Assembly (NCBI RefSeq): GCF_040361275.1 | Contig: NZ_APNH01000003.1 | Coordinates: 558,001-622,000, forward strand | Direction: 5' to 3' | DNA: 64,000 nt | Origin: Salinisphaera sp. T31B1 | Lineage (GTDB): Bacteria > Pseudomonadota > Gammaproteobacteria > Nevskiales > Salinisphaeraceae | Part shown: one piece after another, positions 1-8,520 of the stretch | Numbering within the stretch: the stretch's first letter is position 1 | How the letters are laid out: every line of letters begins with the position of its first letter | The notes under the pieces: generated by a model | Database searches by the model: none | What the model saw: the letters and a program-made list of their open reading frames with translations, nothing else | What the model was told of the DNA's origin: nothing | Position numbers and translations under genes: made by a program

Positions 1-748
<748 letters not shown>

Positions 749-902
749 AATCAATATCCCTCTATCCGGATACGCGGATGATAGTACATGCATCGGTCGA
801 GCCGCAAAAAAGGCTGCACGCCTACGCATCGACCCCGGAAAGCCCCTCTGCTGTCAGGGAATGCTTGCCAATCGATTGTGACTTTGCGTAATGTGACATC
901 CG

Positions 903-956
903 TGAATGTAATCGAAATAGCTCGGATGAGTGCAATCACTCGGATGAATGCAATAA
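903..956. repeat. Tandem imperfect 18-bp direct repeats upstream of the SDR operon
   Basis: Two adjacent 18-bp copies (921-938 and 939-956) share CTCGGATGARTGCAATMA. A third, weaker core copy (TGAATGTAAT) starts at 903. They lie in the metK/SDR divergent intergenic region and end just before the SDR ribosome binding site (AGGAG at about 958). Direct repeats phased at 18 and 23 bp may be binding sites for a regulator, but no cognate regulator is adjacent. They could instead be chance tandem slippage. Confidence 0.55.
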
Positions 957-968
957 CAGGAGTCGCTC

Positions 969-1832
969 ATGCCCAAAACCCGATTGTCCCGACAGGCCGC
1001 GGCCGTGATCACCGGGGCCGGCAGCGGCATCGGACGCGCGTTCGCTCTGGAACTCGCTGCACGCGGGGGGCGGGTCGTGTGTTCGGATATCGACATCGGC
1101 CAGGCCGAAGCGACGGTGGAGCTCATCGAATGCGCCGGGCACGGCAAAGCCAGGTCGATCGGCTGTGACGTGACCCGGCTGGAAGATGTAGAGCGGCTGG
1201 CGGGCGCCGCCGAAGCCTGGTTCGGTGGCCCTGCGGATCTCGTCATCAACAATGCGGGTGTCGGGGCCGGGGGCGACCGGATCGGCGAGTTGTCGATGGC
1301 CGACTGGCAATGGGTGATGGATATCAATTTCTGGGGCGTGGTGCACGGTTGCCATGTGTTCGCGCCGCGTCTGCGTGCTGCCGGGCGAGGCGGAATGATC
1401 AACGTCGCCTCGACGGCGAGCTTCGCGGCGGCCCCGCGCATGGCCGTCTACAACGCCAGCAAAGCCGCCGTGCTGGCTCTGACCGAGACGCTGGCCGCCG
1501 AGCTGGCAGACACGCCGGTCCGGGTGACAGCGCTGTGCCCGACCTTCGTACAGACCAACATCATGCGTTCGGGGCGCATCAGCGCGTCGTCGTCGAAGTT
1601 GGCCGACAACCTGATGCGCTGGACCGGTGTGCCGGCCGAGCGCGTGGTTCAAAGCGCGCTGGCCGGGCTGGATCGCGGCCAGCTCTATGTGTTGCCTCAG
1701 GCCGATGCACGCCTGGTGTGGCGTCTGAAACGGCTGTTGCCCAGCAGCTACACGCGTGGCGCCGGTCTTCTCGACCGATTCGCTCGCCGCAACGCCGCAC
1801 CGGCCGATCTGGCCTCCACCACCCCGGAATAG
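969..1832 (+). CDS. Short-chain dehydrogenase/reductase (SDR)
   Basis: A 287-residue classical SDR, probably an NAD(P)-dependent alcohol/ketone oxidoreductase. Visible motifs are the nucleotide-binding TGAGSGIG near residue 17, NNAG near residue 96, the catalytic serine region ASTASFA and the YNASK (YxxxK) active site near residue 162. The C-terminus carries a lipid-type extension (RLKRLLPSSY) seen in SDRs acting on bulky or lipid substrates. The start at 969 has AGGAG about 7 bases upstream. It is the first gene of a three-gene operon with a diiron protein 9 bases downstream and an FAD monooxygenase. Substrate is unknown; the context suggests oxidation of a hydrophobic alcohol or ketone. Confidence 0.9.
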   Translation: MPKTRLSRQAAAVITGAGSGIGRAFALELAARGGRVVCSDIDIGQAEATVELIECAGHGKARSIGCDVTRLEDVERLAGAAEAWFGGPADLVINNAGVGAGGDRIGELSMADWQWVMDINFWGVVHGCHVFAPRLRAAGRGGMINVASTASFAAAPRMAVYNASKAAVLALTETLAAELADTPVRVTALCPTFVQTNIMRSGRISASSSKLADNLMRWTGVPAERVVQSALAGLDRGQLYVLPQADARLVWRLKRLLPSSYTRGAGLLDRFARRNAAPADLASTTPE

Positions 1833-1841
1833 GAGCGCAGT

Positions 1842-2765
1842 ATGGATATCGATCTCGAGAAGATGTTGGCCAAGGTCAAGGCCAGCCAGTGGGCATTGGC
1901 GGATATCGACTGGGATGCCCCGGGCGCGGAACGGATCACCGATGAGCAATGGCCGCAGCTCAAGGCCTTCATGTCGGACCTGATGTGGATCGAGCATGTC
2001 GGGGCGCGCGGATTCGCTGCCATGGCGCGCAAGGCCGAGGATCCGGTGCTCAAGGAGATGTACAGCTACTTTCATGCCGAGGAGCAGCGTCATGCGAACG
2101 CCGAAATGGCGTTGATGCGGCGCTGGGGCATGCTCGAGGACGACGAGCTTCCGTTGCCCAACATCAATCTGCGTCTGGTCATCGACTGGCTGGATACGCA
2201 GGCCGACCGCATGCCGCTGGAAGTCCTCGGCTCGGTGATTCCCATGCTGGAGGTTGCGCTCGACGGTGCGCTGTGCACGTTCTTGCTGGAGCAGGTCGAC
2301 GACCCGGTCTGTCATGACGCCTTCCGACGCATCAACGATGACGAGGCGCGGCATCTGGGCGTGGGTTTTCATGTTCTGGAGATGCAGGGTCATGGTCAGG
2401 CCTATCGACTGCTGCTCAATTTCCTCGGTACCGTGCTCAACCCGCGCTTGATCGTGGGTATTGCGACCTATCTGCCGCTGCTCAGTCGCATGCGCGACAA
2501 TGTCGCGGCCATGGGCTTGCCCGAGGAAAAGCTCTACCGCGCCATGAAGAAATACGAGCGTATTGGCGGGCGCACCGCCGACGGTCGGCGCAATCCGTGG
2601 TTCCAGTTGATCAGCCGCCACGGCCGACTGGTGGTCGATCGCCGCAACCGTGTCTATCACGCGCCGGTCGATGTGCTGGTCCGGCTCACCGACTACTATC
2701 CGCGCGCGCTGCTACGGCCGATTCCGAGCTGGGTACGCGAGCTGACCTACCGGCCTGCGGCATGA
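1842..2765 (+). CDS. Ferritin-like diiron protein
   Basis: A 307-residue, mainly helical protein with two carboxylate/histidine motifs typical of ferritin-like diiron enzymes: EEQRH near residue 80 and DDEARH near residue 168, plus further glutamates (WIEH near residue 49, EVALDG near residue 137) at the spacing of a four-helix bundle. Members of this fold act as hydroxylases, N-oxygenases or desaturases. It starts 9 bases after the SDR with AGGAG in front, and its stop overlaps the next ATG (ATGA at 2762-2765), so translation is probably coupled. The actual reaction is not known from sequence; oxygenation of a substrate shared with the neighbouring SDR and monooxygenase is inferred. Confidence 0.75.
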   Translation: MDIDLEKMLAKVKASQWALADIDWDAPGAERITDEQWPQLKAFMSDLMWIEHVGARGFAAMARKAEDPVLKEMYSYFHAEEQRHANAEMALMRRWGMLEDDELPLPNINLRLVIDWLDTQADRMPLEVLGSVIPMLEVALDGALCTFLLEQVDDPVCHDAFRRINDDEARHLGVGFHVLEMQGHGQAYRLLLNFLGTVLNPRLIVGIATYLPLLSRMRDNVAAMGLPEEKLYRAMKKYERIGGRTADGRRNPWFQLISRHGRLVVDRRNRVYHAPVDVLVRLTDYYPRALLRPIPSWVRELTYRPAA

Positions 2766-4234
2766 GCCGCGCCCAGCTGCAAGTCACATCGGCCGGCCAC
2801 ACGGACGCAGACGTTGCTCGACCGGGCACGGCCGAGCGGGTGCACGAGGTAGCCGTCATCGGAGCGGGCCTCGCGGGCCTGGGCACCGCTGTCCGGTTGT
2901 GCCAGCACGGGATCGACGATCTCGTCGTACTCGAACGGACCGACGCTCCGGGCGGTCAATGGCCCACCGAGCGCAGTGGGCCGCCTGCGAAGCTGTACCG
3001 TTTTTCTTTCGCGCCCGGGCCCGAAGCATGGCAGTCACATCGGGCACAGGAGTGGGTTTCGGCATATGTGGATCACTTGATCGCCACCCACGCTCTGGCA
3101 TCACGGATGCGATTCCGCCAGCACGTCACGGCCGTACGATTCGACATGGCACGGGGGCGGTGGACGATCAACGTGGCGGGCAAGCGCAACGTACACGCAC
3201 GCTGTGTGGTGGTGGCCACCGGCGGCGCGGGGGCGCGGGCCCTGCCCGAGATCGCCGGGATCGACTCATTCCAGGGGAGTGTCTTGCACTGTGCCGATTG
3301 GAATCGTGGTCACGAGCTGGACGGTCGTCGTATCGCACTGATCGGCAGCCACCCCGATGCGATAGGCCGGGTGCCGGCGCTGGCCGCTGGGGCGGAGTGT
3401 CTGAAAGTCTTTCAGCGACGTCCGAACTGGATCGTTCCGCGACTGAATGGCGCGGCCGGCCGCTGGATAAAACGGCTGCTCGATCCGCTTCCGGACAGCC
3501 TTCATCGAAAGGCACTGCTCGAAGGGCATGCAGTGATCACCGGCGAGCGGCCGGGCGGCCGGGTGCTGGAATCGATTGCCCGCGCCCATCTCGCCCATCA
3601 GGTGCCCGACCGCTGGCTGCGCCGCCAGCTCACCCCCGAGACCGGGATCGGCACCACGCCCGTGGTGATGTCCAACGACTATTACCCGACGCTGCGGCGA
3701 GATAACGTCAAGCTCTATACCTGGCCGATCGATCGGTTATGCGCTCGCGGTATTCGAAGCGTGGAGGGCATAGAGCATCGGGTAGACACGATCGTGTTCG
3801 CCCCCGAAACGCCGGCGGTCGGCCACGTCTGTCCGTTTCCAGTGGTCGGGCTGGATGGGCGACAGCTCGACGATGACTGGGCGGCAGGCGTTCGTGCTTA
3901 CAAGGGCGTGAATATTGCGGGCTATCCGAACCTGTTCTTCGGCCCGGCCTCGGCGGCGGACACGGCAAGGGTGCCTGCGGCGATGACGCCCCAGATCGAC
4001 TATATAGTCCAGGGCGTCGCAACGATCCTCGAATACGACCTGAGAATGCTCGATGTCCGAGCCGACACCGGCACTGCGCGTGCCGGAGTGGGTAGGCTGC
4101 CAGGCGTGGTCTGTCGGAAAGACATGACACGGTTCATCCATGCCGACTACCGGGCCTTCCAGCGCGGGAGGGCTTCGATCCGGGTGGTGCGCGACCGATC
4201 CGAGGCGCCGAGGGGCGCCGAACGTTCTGCTTGA
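2762..4234 (+). CDS. FAD-dependent monooxygenase, Baeyer-Villiger type
   Basis: A 490-residue flavoprotein. The start at 2762 is chosen because it overlaps the diiron gene's stop (ATGA) and puts the FAD-binding GAGLAGLG near residue 34; upstream in-frame starts lie inside the previous gene. FQGSVLHCADWN near residue 168 matches the Baeyer-Villiger fingerprint FxGxxxHxxxW. The second (NADPH) Rossmann loop reads IGSHPDAIG instead of the usual GxGxSG/A, which is odd. It may convert a ketone to an ester or hydroxylate its substrate. The neighbouring SDR could supply the ketone. Family is well supported, substrate unknown. Confidence 0.82.
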   Translation: MSRAQLQVTSAGHTDADVARPGTAERVHEVAVIGAGLAGLGTAVRLCQHGIDDLVVLERTDAPGGQWPTERSGPPAKLYRFSFAPGPEAWQSHRAQEWVSAYVDHLIATHALASRMRFRQHVTAVRFDMARGRWTINVAGKRNVHARCVVVATGGAGARALPEIAGIDSFQGSVLHCADWNRGHELDGRRIALIGSHPDAIGRVPALAAGAECLKVFQRRPNWIVPRLNGAAGRWIKRLLDPLPDSLHRKALLEGHAVITGERPGGRVLESIARAHLAHQVPDRWLRRQLTPETGIGTTPVVMSNDYYPTLRRDNVKLYTWPIDRLCARGIRSVEGIEHRVDTIVFAPETPAVGHVCPFPVVGLDGRQLDDDWAAGVRAYKGVNIAGYPNLFFGPASAADTARVPAAMTPQIDYIVQGVATILEYDLRMLDVRADTGTARAGVGRLPGVVCRKDMTRFIHADYRAFQRGRASIRVVRDRSEAPRGAERSA

Positions 4235-4694
4235 CGACAGACCGGGCATGCGAACATCGCGTGCCCCGTTCGACCGGCGGCGTCCCGGATCGGCCGCGGC
4301 GGCGTTTGCGTGCGCTAAAGGTCACGCCGACCAGGCGGGGTGCGAACCGGGCGAACGAACCCGGCGTCGCGTACCGGCTTCAACGGTGCGCGGCCGGCGT
4401 TGCCCAACCGATACAGCCTTGTTGAAGCCGCTGCCCCGGTGCATGAATCCGCTGCCGCCGCTCGAGAACGCGGTCAGGCCCTCGCCCGGGCGCACCCGCT
4501 CGGACTGTCGTACAGATAATTGTCACTGAGCGAGTCGGGCCACGACGATTGGCCGGCGAATGCATGCTGTGCGTCGTGTACTGTCGCCAGCTGTTCAACC
4601 CATGTGCGTATGCACTAGTCGAATGTCCGGACCATTTGGGCTATACCGTACAGATGCGACTTGATGGGGACCGAACGCTAGGTGCTGTCAACGC
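4235..4694. other. Intergenic stretch between convergent genes, no gene seen
   Basis: About 460 bases between the monooxygenase and the convergent lipoprotein gene. Open frames here are arginine/proline-rich GC artefacts without recognisable domains or ribosome sites. I see no tRNA fold, strong terminator or repeat. Confidence 0.6.
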
Positions 4695-5312
4695 TCAGTA
4701 ATATCGTTCGGCAATCGCATTCGCGCCGGCGACCGGGTCTGGCTGACCGTTGATCAGGTCCACGAGCGATTCGACACGTGCGTCGTTGTTCGTATCTATA
4801 TACAGCGCGTCCAGCAGTCCGACGAACGTCCGGTTGGTTCGCGCCTGGCCTTTGGCTGCAGCCGAGCGCAATTCATCGTAGACCACCACCACGTAGCGTT
4901 CGATCTGCTGGCGGCTGTTCAACAGGCCGGCCGACTCCTTCGGCGTCAAGGTGATGAAATACTGGTCGGGACTGTATTCGTATACGGCACCGGAGGCCAA
5001 ATCGGTGGTCGACCCGAACAGCCCGCCGCTGAGCAGGTTGCCGAAGAACCACGGCTCGGTCTTGGTCACGAGCTCTCTGGAGACGGTTTTGTAACCGCTC
5101 AATTCGAAGGTTGCGAGCTGGTTGTCGGCCTTGTCCAGTCGTGCGCTGACCGGGGTCGTGCCGATGGCCCGACCATTGATGCGAACTGTCGCGCCGCTGG
5201 GTTCGGACTCGAACGACACGGTTTGCGTGGTGTCGGCAACCAGAGTGGCGCAGCCTGCAACGAAGAGGCTCGACAGCATGATGAGCAGGCAGCTCAAGCG
5301 TGAATAAATCAT
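4695..5312 (-). CDS. PEGA-domain lipoprotein
   Basis: A 205-residue predicted lipoprotein. The start at 5312 gives a signal peptide with a hydrophobic core (LLIMLSSLFV) and lipobox VAGC, so it should be acylated and membrane-anchored. After the cysteine comes a PEGA-like beta domain (SEPSGATVRINGRAIGTTPVSARL, residues about 37-60) followed by LSGYKTVSREL, the usual second half of the repeat. The remainder is an unrecognised region rich in Tyr and Asp. A longer frame open to 5921 has no ribosome site and no signal peptide, so I rejected it. PEGA domains are carried on surface or wall-associated proteins; the specific role is unknown. The gene is 149 bases downstream of the PilZ gene, in the same direction. 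Confidence 0.8.
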   Translation of the reverse strand: MIYSRLSCLLIMLSSLFVAGCATLVADTTQTVSFESEPSGATVRINGRAIGTTPVSARLDKADNQLATFELSGYKTVSRELVTKTEPWFFGNLLSGGLFGSTTDLASGAVYEYSPDQYFITLTPKESAGLLNSRQQIERYVVVVYDELRSAAAKGQARTNRTFVGLLDALYIDTNNDARVESLVDLINGQPDPVAGANAIAERYY

Positions 5313-5461
5313 GATCTTTCCCGGTGTCCGGCGCTCGTCTTGAGGCGAGCTTGGTTGGGATACGGCCCGTCGGGTGGGCCGCTCGTCCGGGTTGTATCGG
5401 CCACTCAGGACTTGCGTTGAGCACGAATCCGTTCGTGTCGGCAGCGCCGCGGCGGGCCCGA

Positions 5462-6238
5462 CTAGTCCGAATCGCCTGCCGGCTGGAACAGACGTGATCT
5501 GGCCAATGGGCGCAGTGGATCGGGCGGCCGCTGACGTCGCGCGGCCTCGCGCTCGATCTCGCAGACATGCGACCAGAGGCTGTCTGCACTGGCGATATCG
5601 GTATCGAAGACGACCGCAACATCGGTCGGGCCGGATCCGGCTCGATGATAGATGCGTCTTATCTGGCCGGCCCGACTGAGACGCTCGCCGTTGGGGAACG
5701 CGATCTGCAGGCGGCAGGCCCGCGTAGGCGAGCCCACAAGACGGCCAGTGCGTGCCGGTAGCCGGATCAGACCGCCGCCAACAGAGAGATTGCACAGGCG
5801 TCCAAGCAGATCGGGCGCATCCGCCGTTACCAGGGTGGCGCGGGCCAACATGCCCTGATCCAGAGCAGCACGGAAATCGTGTCGGCGTCGCGCCAGCGTC
5901 AAGGTCTCGGGCAGCGGGCAACGCAGTCGGATCTGATCGGCCCGGTACGGCTCGATGCTCAGTGCATGCATGGCCTCGGTACCGAGTTCGCCGTCGAGCT
6001 GCCGGGCATGCAGAGCAAAATACTGGCCCCGAGCCAGGATCGTCTGGATATCGGCGAGTGCAAGCAGAGACAACGCGCAGCGCCCGAGAGCGCGATCCAC
6101 CGATATGACGTCGACCGGGTAGCGCACCGCCTGGGTCGGGAACTGCAGGGTGATCTGGTCGACACGGCGCGTCATGTGCACAAAGGCATCTGCGATCGCC
6201 TGCCGGTCGGTGATTCGTGTCTGTCGTTCGCCGTTCAT
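5462..6238 (-). CDS. YcgR-like PilZ-domain c-di-GMP receptor
   Basis: A 258-residue protein with an N-terminal YcgR-like beta domain (about 1-120) and a C-terminal PilZ domain. The c-di-GMP-binding signature is present in both parts: RHDFR (RxxxR) near residue 125 and NLSVGG (D/NxSxxG) near residue 158. This is the architecture of YcgR, which binds c-di-GMP and slows the flagellar motor. The start at 6238 (MNGERQ) is used because the 39 residues upstream look like non-coding translation; its ribosome site is weak. A potential ligand-handling partner, the GGDEF-EAL protein at 16959-21209, is in the same window. No flagellar genes are nearby, so a non-flagellar target is possible. Confidence 0.82.
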   Translation of the reverse strand: MNGERQTRITDRQAIADAFVHMTRRVDQITLQFPTQAVRYPVDVISVDRALGRCALSLLALADIQTILARGQYFALHARQLDGELGTEAMHALSIEPYRADQIRLRCPLPETLTLARRRHDFRAALDQGMLARATLVTADAPDLLGRLCNLSVGGGLIRLPARTGRLVGSPTRACRLQIAFPNGERLSRAGQIRRIYHRAGSGPTDVAVVFDTDIASADSLWSHVCEIEREAARRQRPPDPLRPLARSRLFQPAGDSD

Positions 6239-6351
6239 GTCGCGCTGCCCGGTGTCACACACCGGCCCGTGTGCGTGCCGGCTTGGTCTAACGGCGGGCC
6301 AGCGGTATGACTTGAACCAGGGGAGGCCCGTCCATTGCCTCGTTGCGCCGC

Positions 6352-6981
6352 TCAATCGCTGTTCGTGTCCGGCTTGGCGATGGCCCGCCAGAGCATTTCG
6401 AACAATATGTTCACCTGGCTCGTCAGCGGCGGCTGGCTGGCACGGAGCGACTGCATCTGTATCAGCCGCGCCAGAACCCCGTAGAAATAATCGAGCAGGA
6501 TCGCTTCGCTGACTTGGTCATTGAGCACGCCACGCTCCCGGCCTTCGGCCAGGACATCCATGAACAAATGAGTCAGGCGTCGCTGTTCGTCTGTAATGTC
6601 GTGGCGCATGGCCGCCGGATATACCGAGCCGAGCATCATGCGGGCGACCTTCGGGTACTGCTCGAAGAAATCCAGCACCACCCAGAACACCTTGCGCAGG
6701 CGATCCTTGTAGGTCTCGATACCGGCCAGATGGTCGGTCATGCGTGCAGCCAGTTCGTTGGCCCAGTGGAGCACGCAGGCGTCGAGCAGTGCCTGTTTAT
6801 CGCCGTAGTAGCGATAGATCGTCTGTAACGAGGCACGTGCTGCGCGTGCGATCTCGTCCAGACGAACCTCGTGCATCGGGCGCTCGGCAAACAGATCGAG
6901 TGCCGCGCTCTCGATTCGGTCGCGGGTCTCCGGAGCCAACGCGCTGATCGGCCGCGGCGCGGCAGGAATTTGCTTTGACAT
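6352..6981 (-). CDS. TetR-family transcriptional regulator
   Basis: A 209-residue regulator. The N-terminal helix-turn-helix (residues about 20-65: RIESAALDLFAER, then ARAARASLQTIYRYYGDK) is a textbook TetR DNA-binding domain; the C-terminal half is an all-helical ligand domain. It is divergent from fadI-fadJ, with a perfect 16-bp inverted repeat between them. That suggests it controls the beta-oxidation genes in response to an acyl-CoA or fatty acid, as FadR/PsrA-type TetR proteins do in other bacteria. The ligand is inference. Confidence 0.9.
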   Translation of the reverse strand: MSKQIPAAPRPISALAPETRDRIESAALDLFAERPMHEVRLDEIARAARASLQTIYRYYGDKQALLDACVLHWANELAARMTDHLAGIETYKDRLRKVFWVVLDFFEQYPKVARMMLGSVYPAAMRHDITDEQRRLTHLFMDVLAEGRERGVLNDQVSEAILLDYFYGVLARLIQMQSLRASQPPLTSQVNILFEMLWRAIAKPDTNSD

Positions 6982-7105
6982 GACGAAGCTACCTGCAGTG
7001 TACGCTGAATTACGGTTTGATCGAGAAAATCATCGATTCGCTGGTTAAGATTGACATCGGACAATGACAAGAACTAACAATAGGGGCCTATACACCGCAT
7101 CCGGC

Positions 7106-7145
7106 GCAGCCTATAAGTGTAGATAAAATTACACTTATAGGCTGC
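7106..7145. promoter_or_regulatory. Perfect 16-bp inverted repeat in the tetR/fadI intergenic region
   Basis: Left arm GCAGCCTATAAGTGTA at 7106-7121 and exact reverse complement at 7130-7145, with an 8-base AT-rich spacer (GATAAAAT). It ends 25 bases before the fadI ATG and lies about 125 bases from the tetR start. It is most likely the operator of the adjacent TetR protein. A stem-loop in the fadI leader RNA is the alternative. Confidence 0.75.
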
Positions 7146-7170
7146 CGCTTGGTGCCATACAGAGTGCTTC

Positions 7171-8517
7171 ATGGCGACCGGTCCGAAAGTTCGTTCATCA
7201 TCGACCAAAGCGGCGGCGGCGTCGATCAGCGGCCCCAATGGTCGTATTGCCATCGTCGCCGGAGTGCGCACACCGTTTGCTCGCATGGCGACGTCGTTTC
7301 GCGATATCGATGCAGTGGATCTGGGCGCAATGGCCGCCGCCGAAGTGCTCGCACGGACCGGCCTCCGGCCACGCGAGATAGAGCAGGCCGTGTTCGGCAT
7401 GACGATCATGAAACCGGATGCGCCATTCATCGCTCGTGAGATCGTGCTCGCCTCAGGTTTGGATCCGGCGACCGATGCCTATTCGGTTACTCGCGCCTGT
7501 GCAACCAGTTTCCAGACCGTGGCGAATGCGGCCGAGGCGATTCTGCTGGGCCATGCCGAGATCGTGATGGCCGGCGGGACCGATTCGGCTTCCGACATTC
7601 CCATTCCGCTGTCCAAGCCGCTGGCCGACGGTCTGCGCGATCTCAGCCAGGCACGATCGCTGCACGACCGGCTGGGCGTACTGGCGCGCCTGCGGCCGCG
7701 GGATCTCGTGCCGCGACGTCCCTCGATCAGCGAATACTCGACCGGTCAGTCCATGGGCGAATCGGCCGAACAGATGGCCAAGCACTGGGGAATCACGCGA
7801 GGCGAGCAGGACGATCTGGCGCATGCCTCGCACGTCAACGCGTCCGCTGCGATCGATCATGGCTATGCCGACCCCTACCGGATGAGCGCCTTTGTCGGAC
7901 AACAGGGACGAACCATCTCGGTCAGCGAGGACAACCTGGTCCGCCGCGACAGCCGGCGCGAGCGCTACGATCGCCTGGCCCCGGTTTTCGATCGAACGCT
8001 GGGAACGGTTACCGCGGCCAATTCCAGCCCGCTGACCGACGGCGCGGCCGCCCTGATACTCATGAGCGAAGCCCGTGCCCGGGCGCTGGGCTACGAGCCG
8101 ATCGCTTTTATTCGCAGCTATGCATTTGCCGCCAAGACTCCGAAACAGGATCTGTTGATGGGGCCGGTGATGGCGGCGCCGATCGCGCTGGCTCGCGGCG
8201 GCCTGGCGTTGTCGGATATGACCCTGATCGACATGCACGAAGCCTTTGCAGCGCAGGTCGAAGCCAATATCCGAGGCATGGAATCGTCGACGTATCTGCC
8301 CGAGATGGCCGGAACCCGCCCGCTGGGCACGCTCGATCGCGATCGCCTCAACGTCAACGGCGGCTCGATCGCCTACGGTCATCCCTTCGGCGCAACGGGC
8401 GCACGCATACTCATTCAGACCGCCTACGAGCTCAAACGCCGCGGCGGCGGCCTGGCGCTGACCACAGCCTGTGCCGCTGGCGGCATCGGGGCGGCCATGA
8501 TCCTGGAGCGCGACTGA
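7171..8517 (+). CDS. fadI: 3-ketoacyl-CoA thiolase, FadI type
   Basis: Last step of fatty acid beta-oxidation: thiolytic release of acetyl-CoA from 3-ketoacyl-CoA. It has 448 residues, close to E. coli FadI (436), and resembles it along its length (RIAIVAGVRTPFAR, DAYSVTRACATSFQ, LTLIDMHEAFAAQ, GGSIAYGHPFGATGAR). Catalytic residues are visible: the acyl-accepting Cys in RACATS near residue 110, His in GHPFGATGAR and Cys in ACAAGG near the C-terminus. The first about 23 residues are a Ser/Ala-rich extension, so the true start could be slightly downstream. fadJ follows after 3 bases; together they should form the alpha2beta2 complex. Confidence 0.93.
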   Translation: MATGPKVRSSSTKAAAASISGPNGRIAIVAGVRTPFARMATSFRDIDAVDLGAMAAAEVLARTGLRPREIEQAVFGMTIMKPDAPFIAREIVLASGLDPATDAYSVTRACATSFQTVANAAEAILLGHAEIVMAGGTDSASDIPIPLSKPLADGLRDLSQARSLHDRLGVLARLRPRDLVPRRPSISEYSTGQSMGESAEQMAKHWGITRGEQDDLAHASHVNASAAIDHGYADPYRMSAFVGQQGRTISVSEDNLVRRDSRRERYDRLAPVFDRTLGTVTAANSSPLTDGAAALILMSEARARALGYEPIAFIRSYAFAAKTPKQDLLMGPVMAAPIALARGGLALSDMTLIDMHEAFAAQVEANIRGMESSTYLPEMAGTRPLGTLDRDRLNVNGGSIAYGHPFGATGARILIQTAYELKRRGGGLALTTACAAGGIGAAMILERD

Positions 8518-8520
8518 GTC

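Noticed and set aside
749-968. SAM/SAH riboswitch upstream of metK
   Set aside because: The leader shows short palindromes and a poly-A stretch but no conserved aptamer segments I could match.
936-2660. Minus-strand frame (574 codons) across the SDR and diiron genes
   Set aside because: Both plus-strand genes have canonical active-site motifs; the minus frame spans two genes and a spacer and has none.
4235-4694. tRNA or small RNA in the convergent spacer
   Set aside because: No cloverleaf, anticodon stem or conserved T-loop sequence found on either strand.
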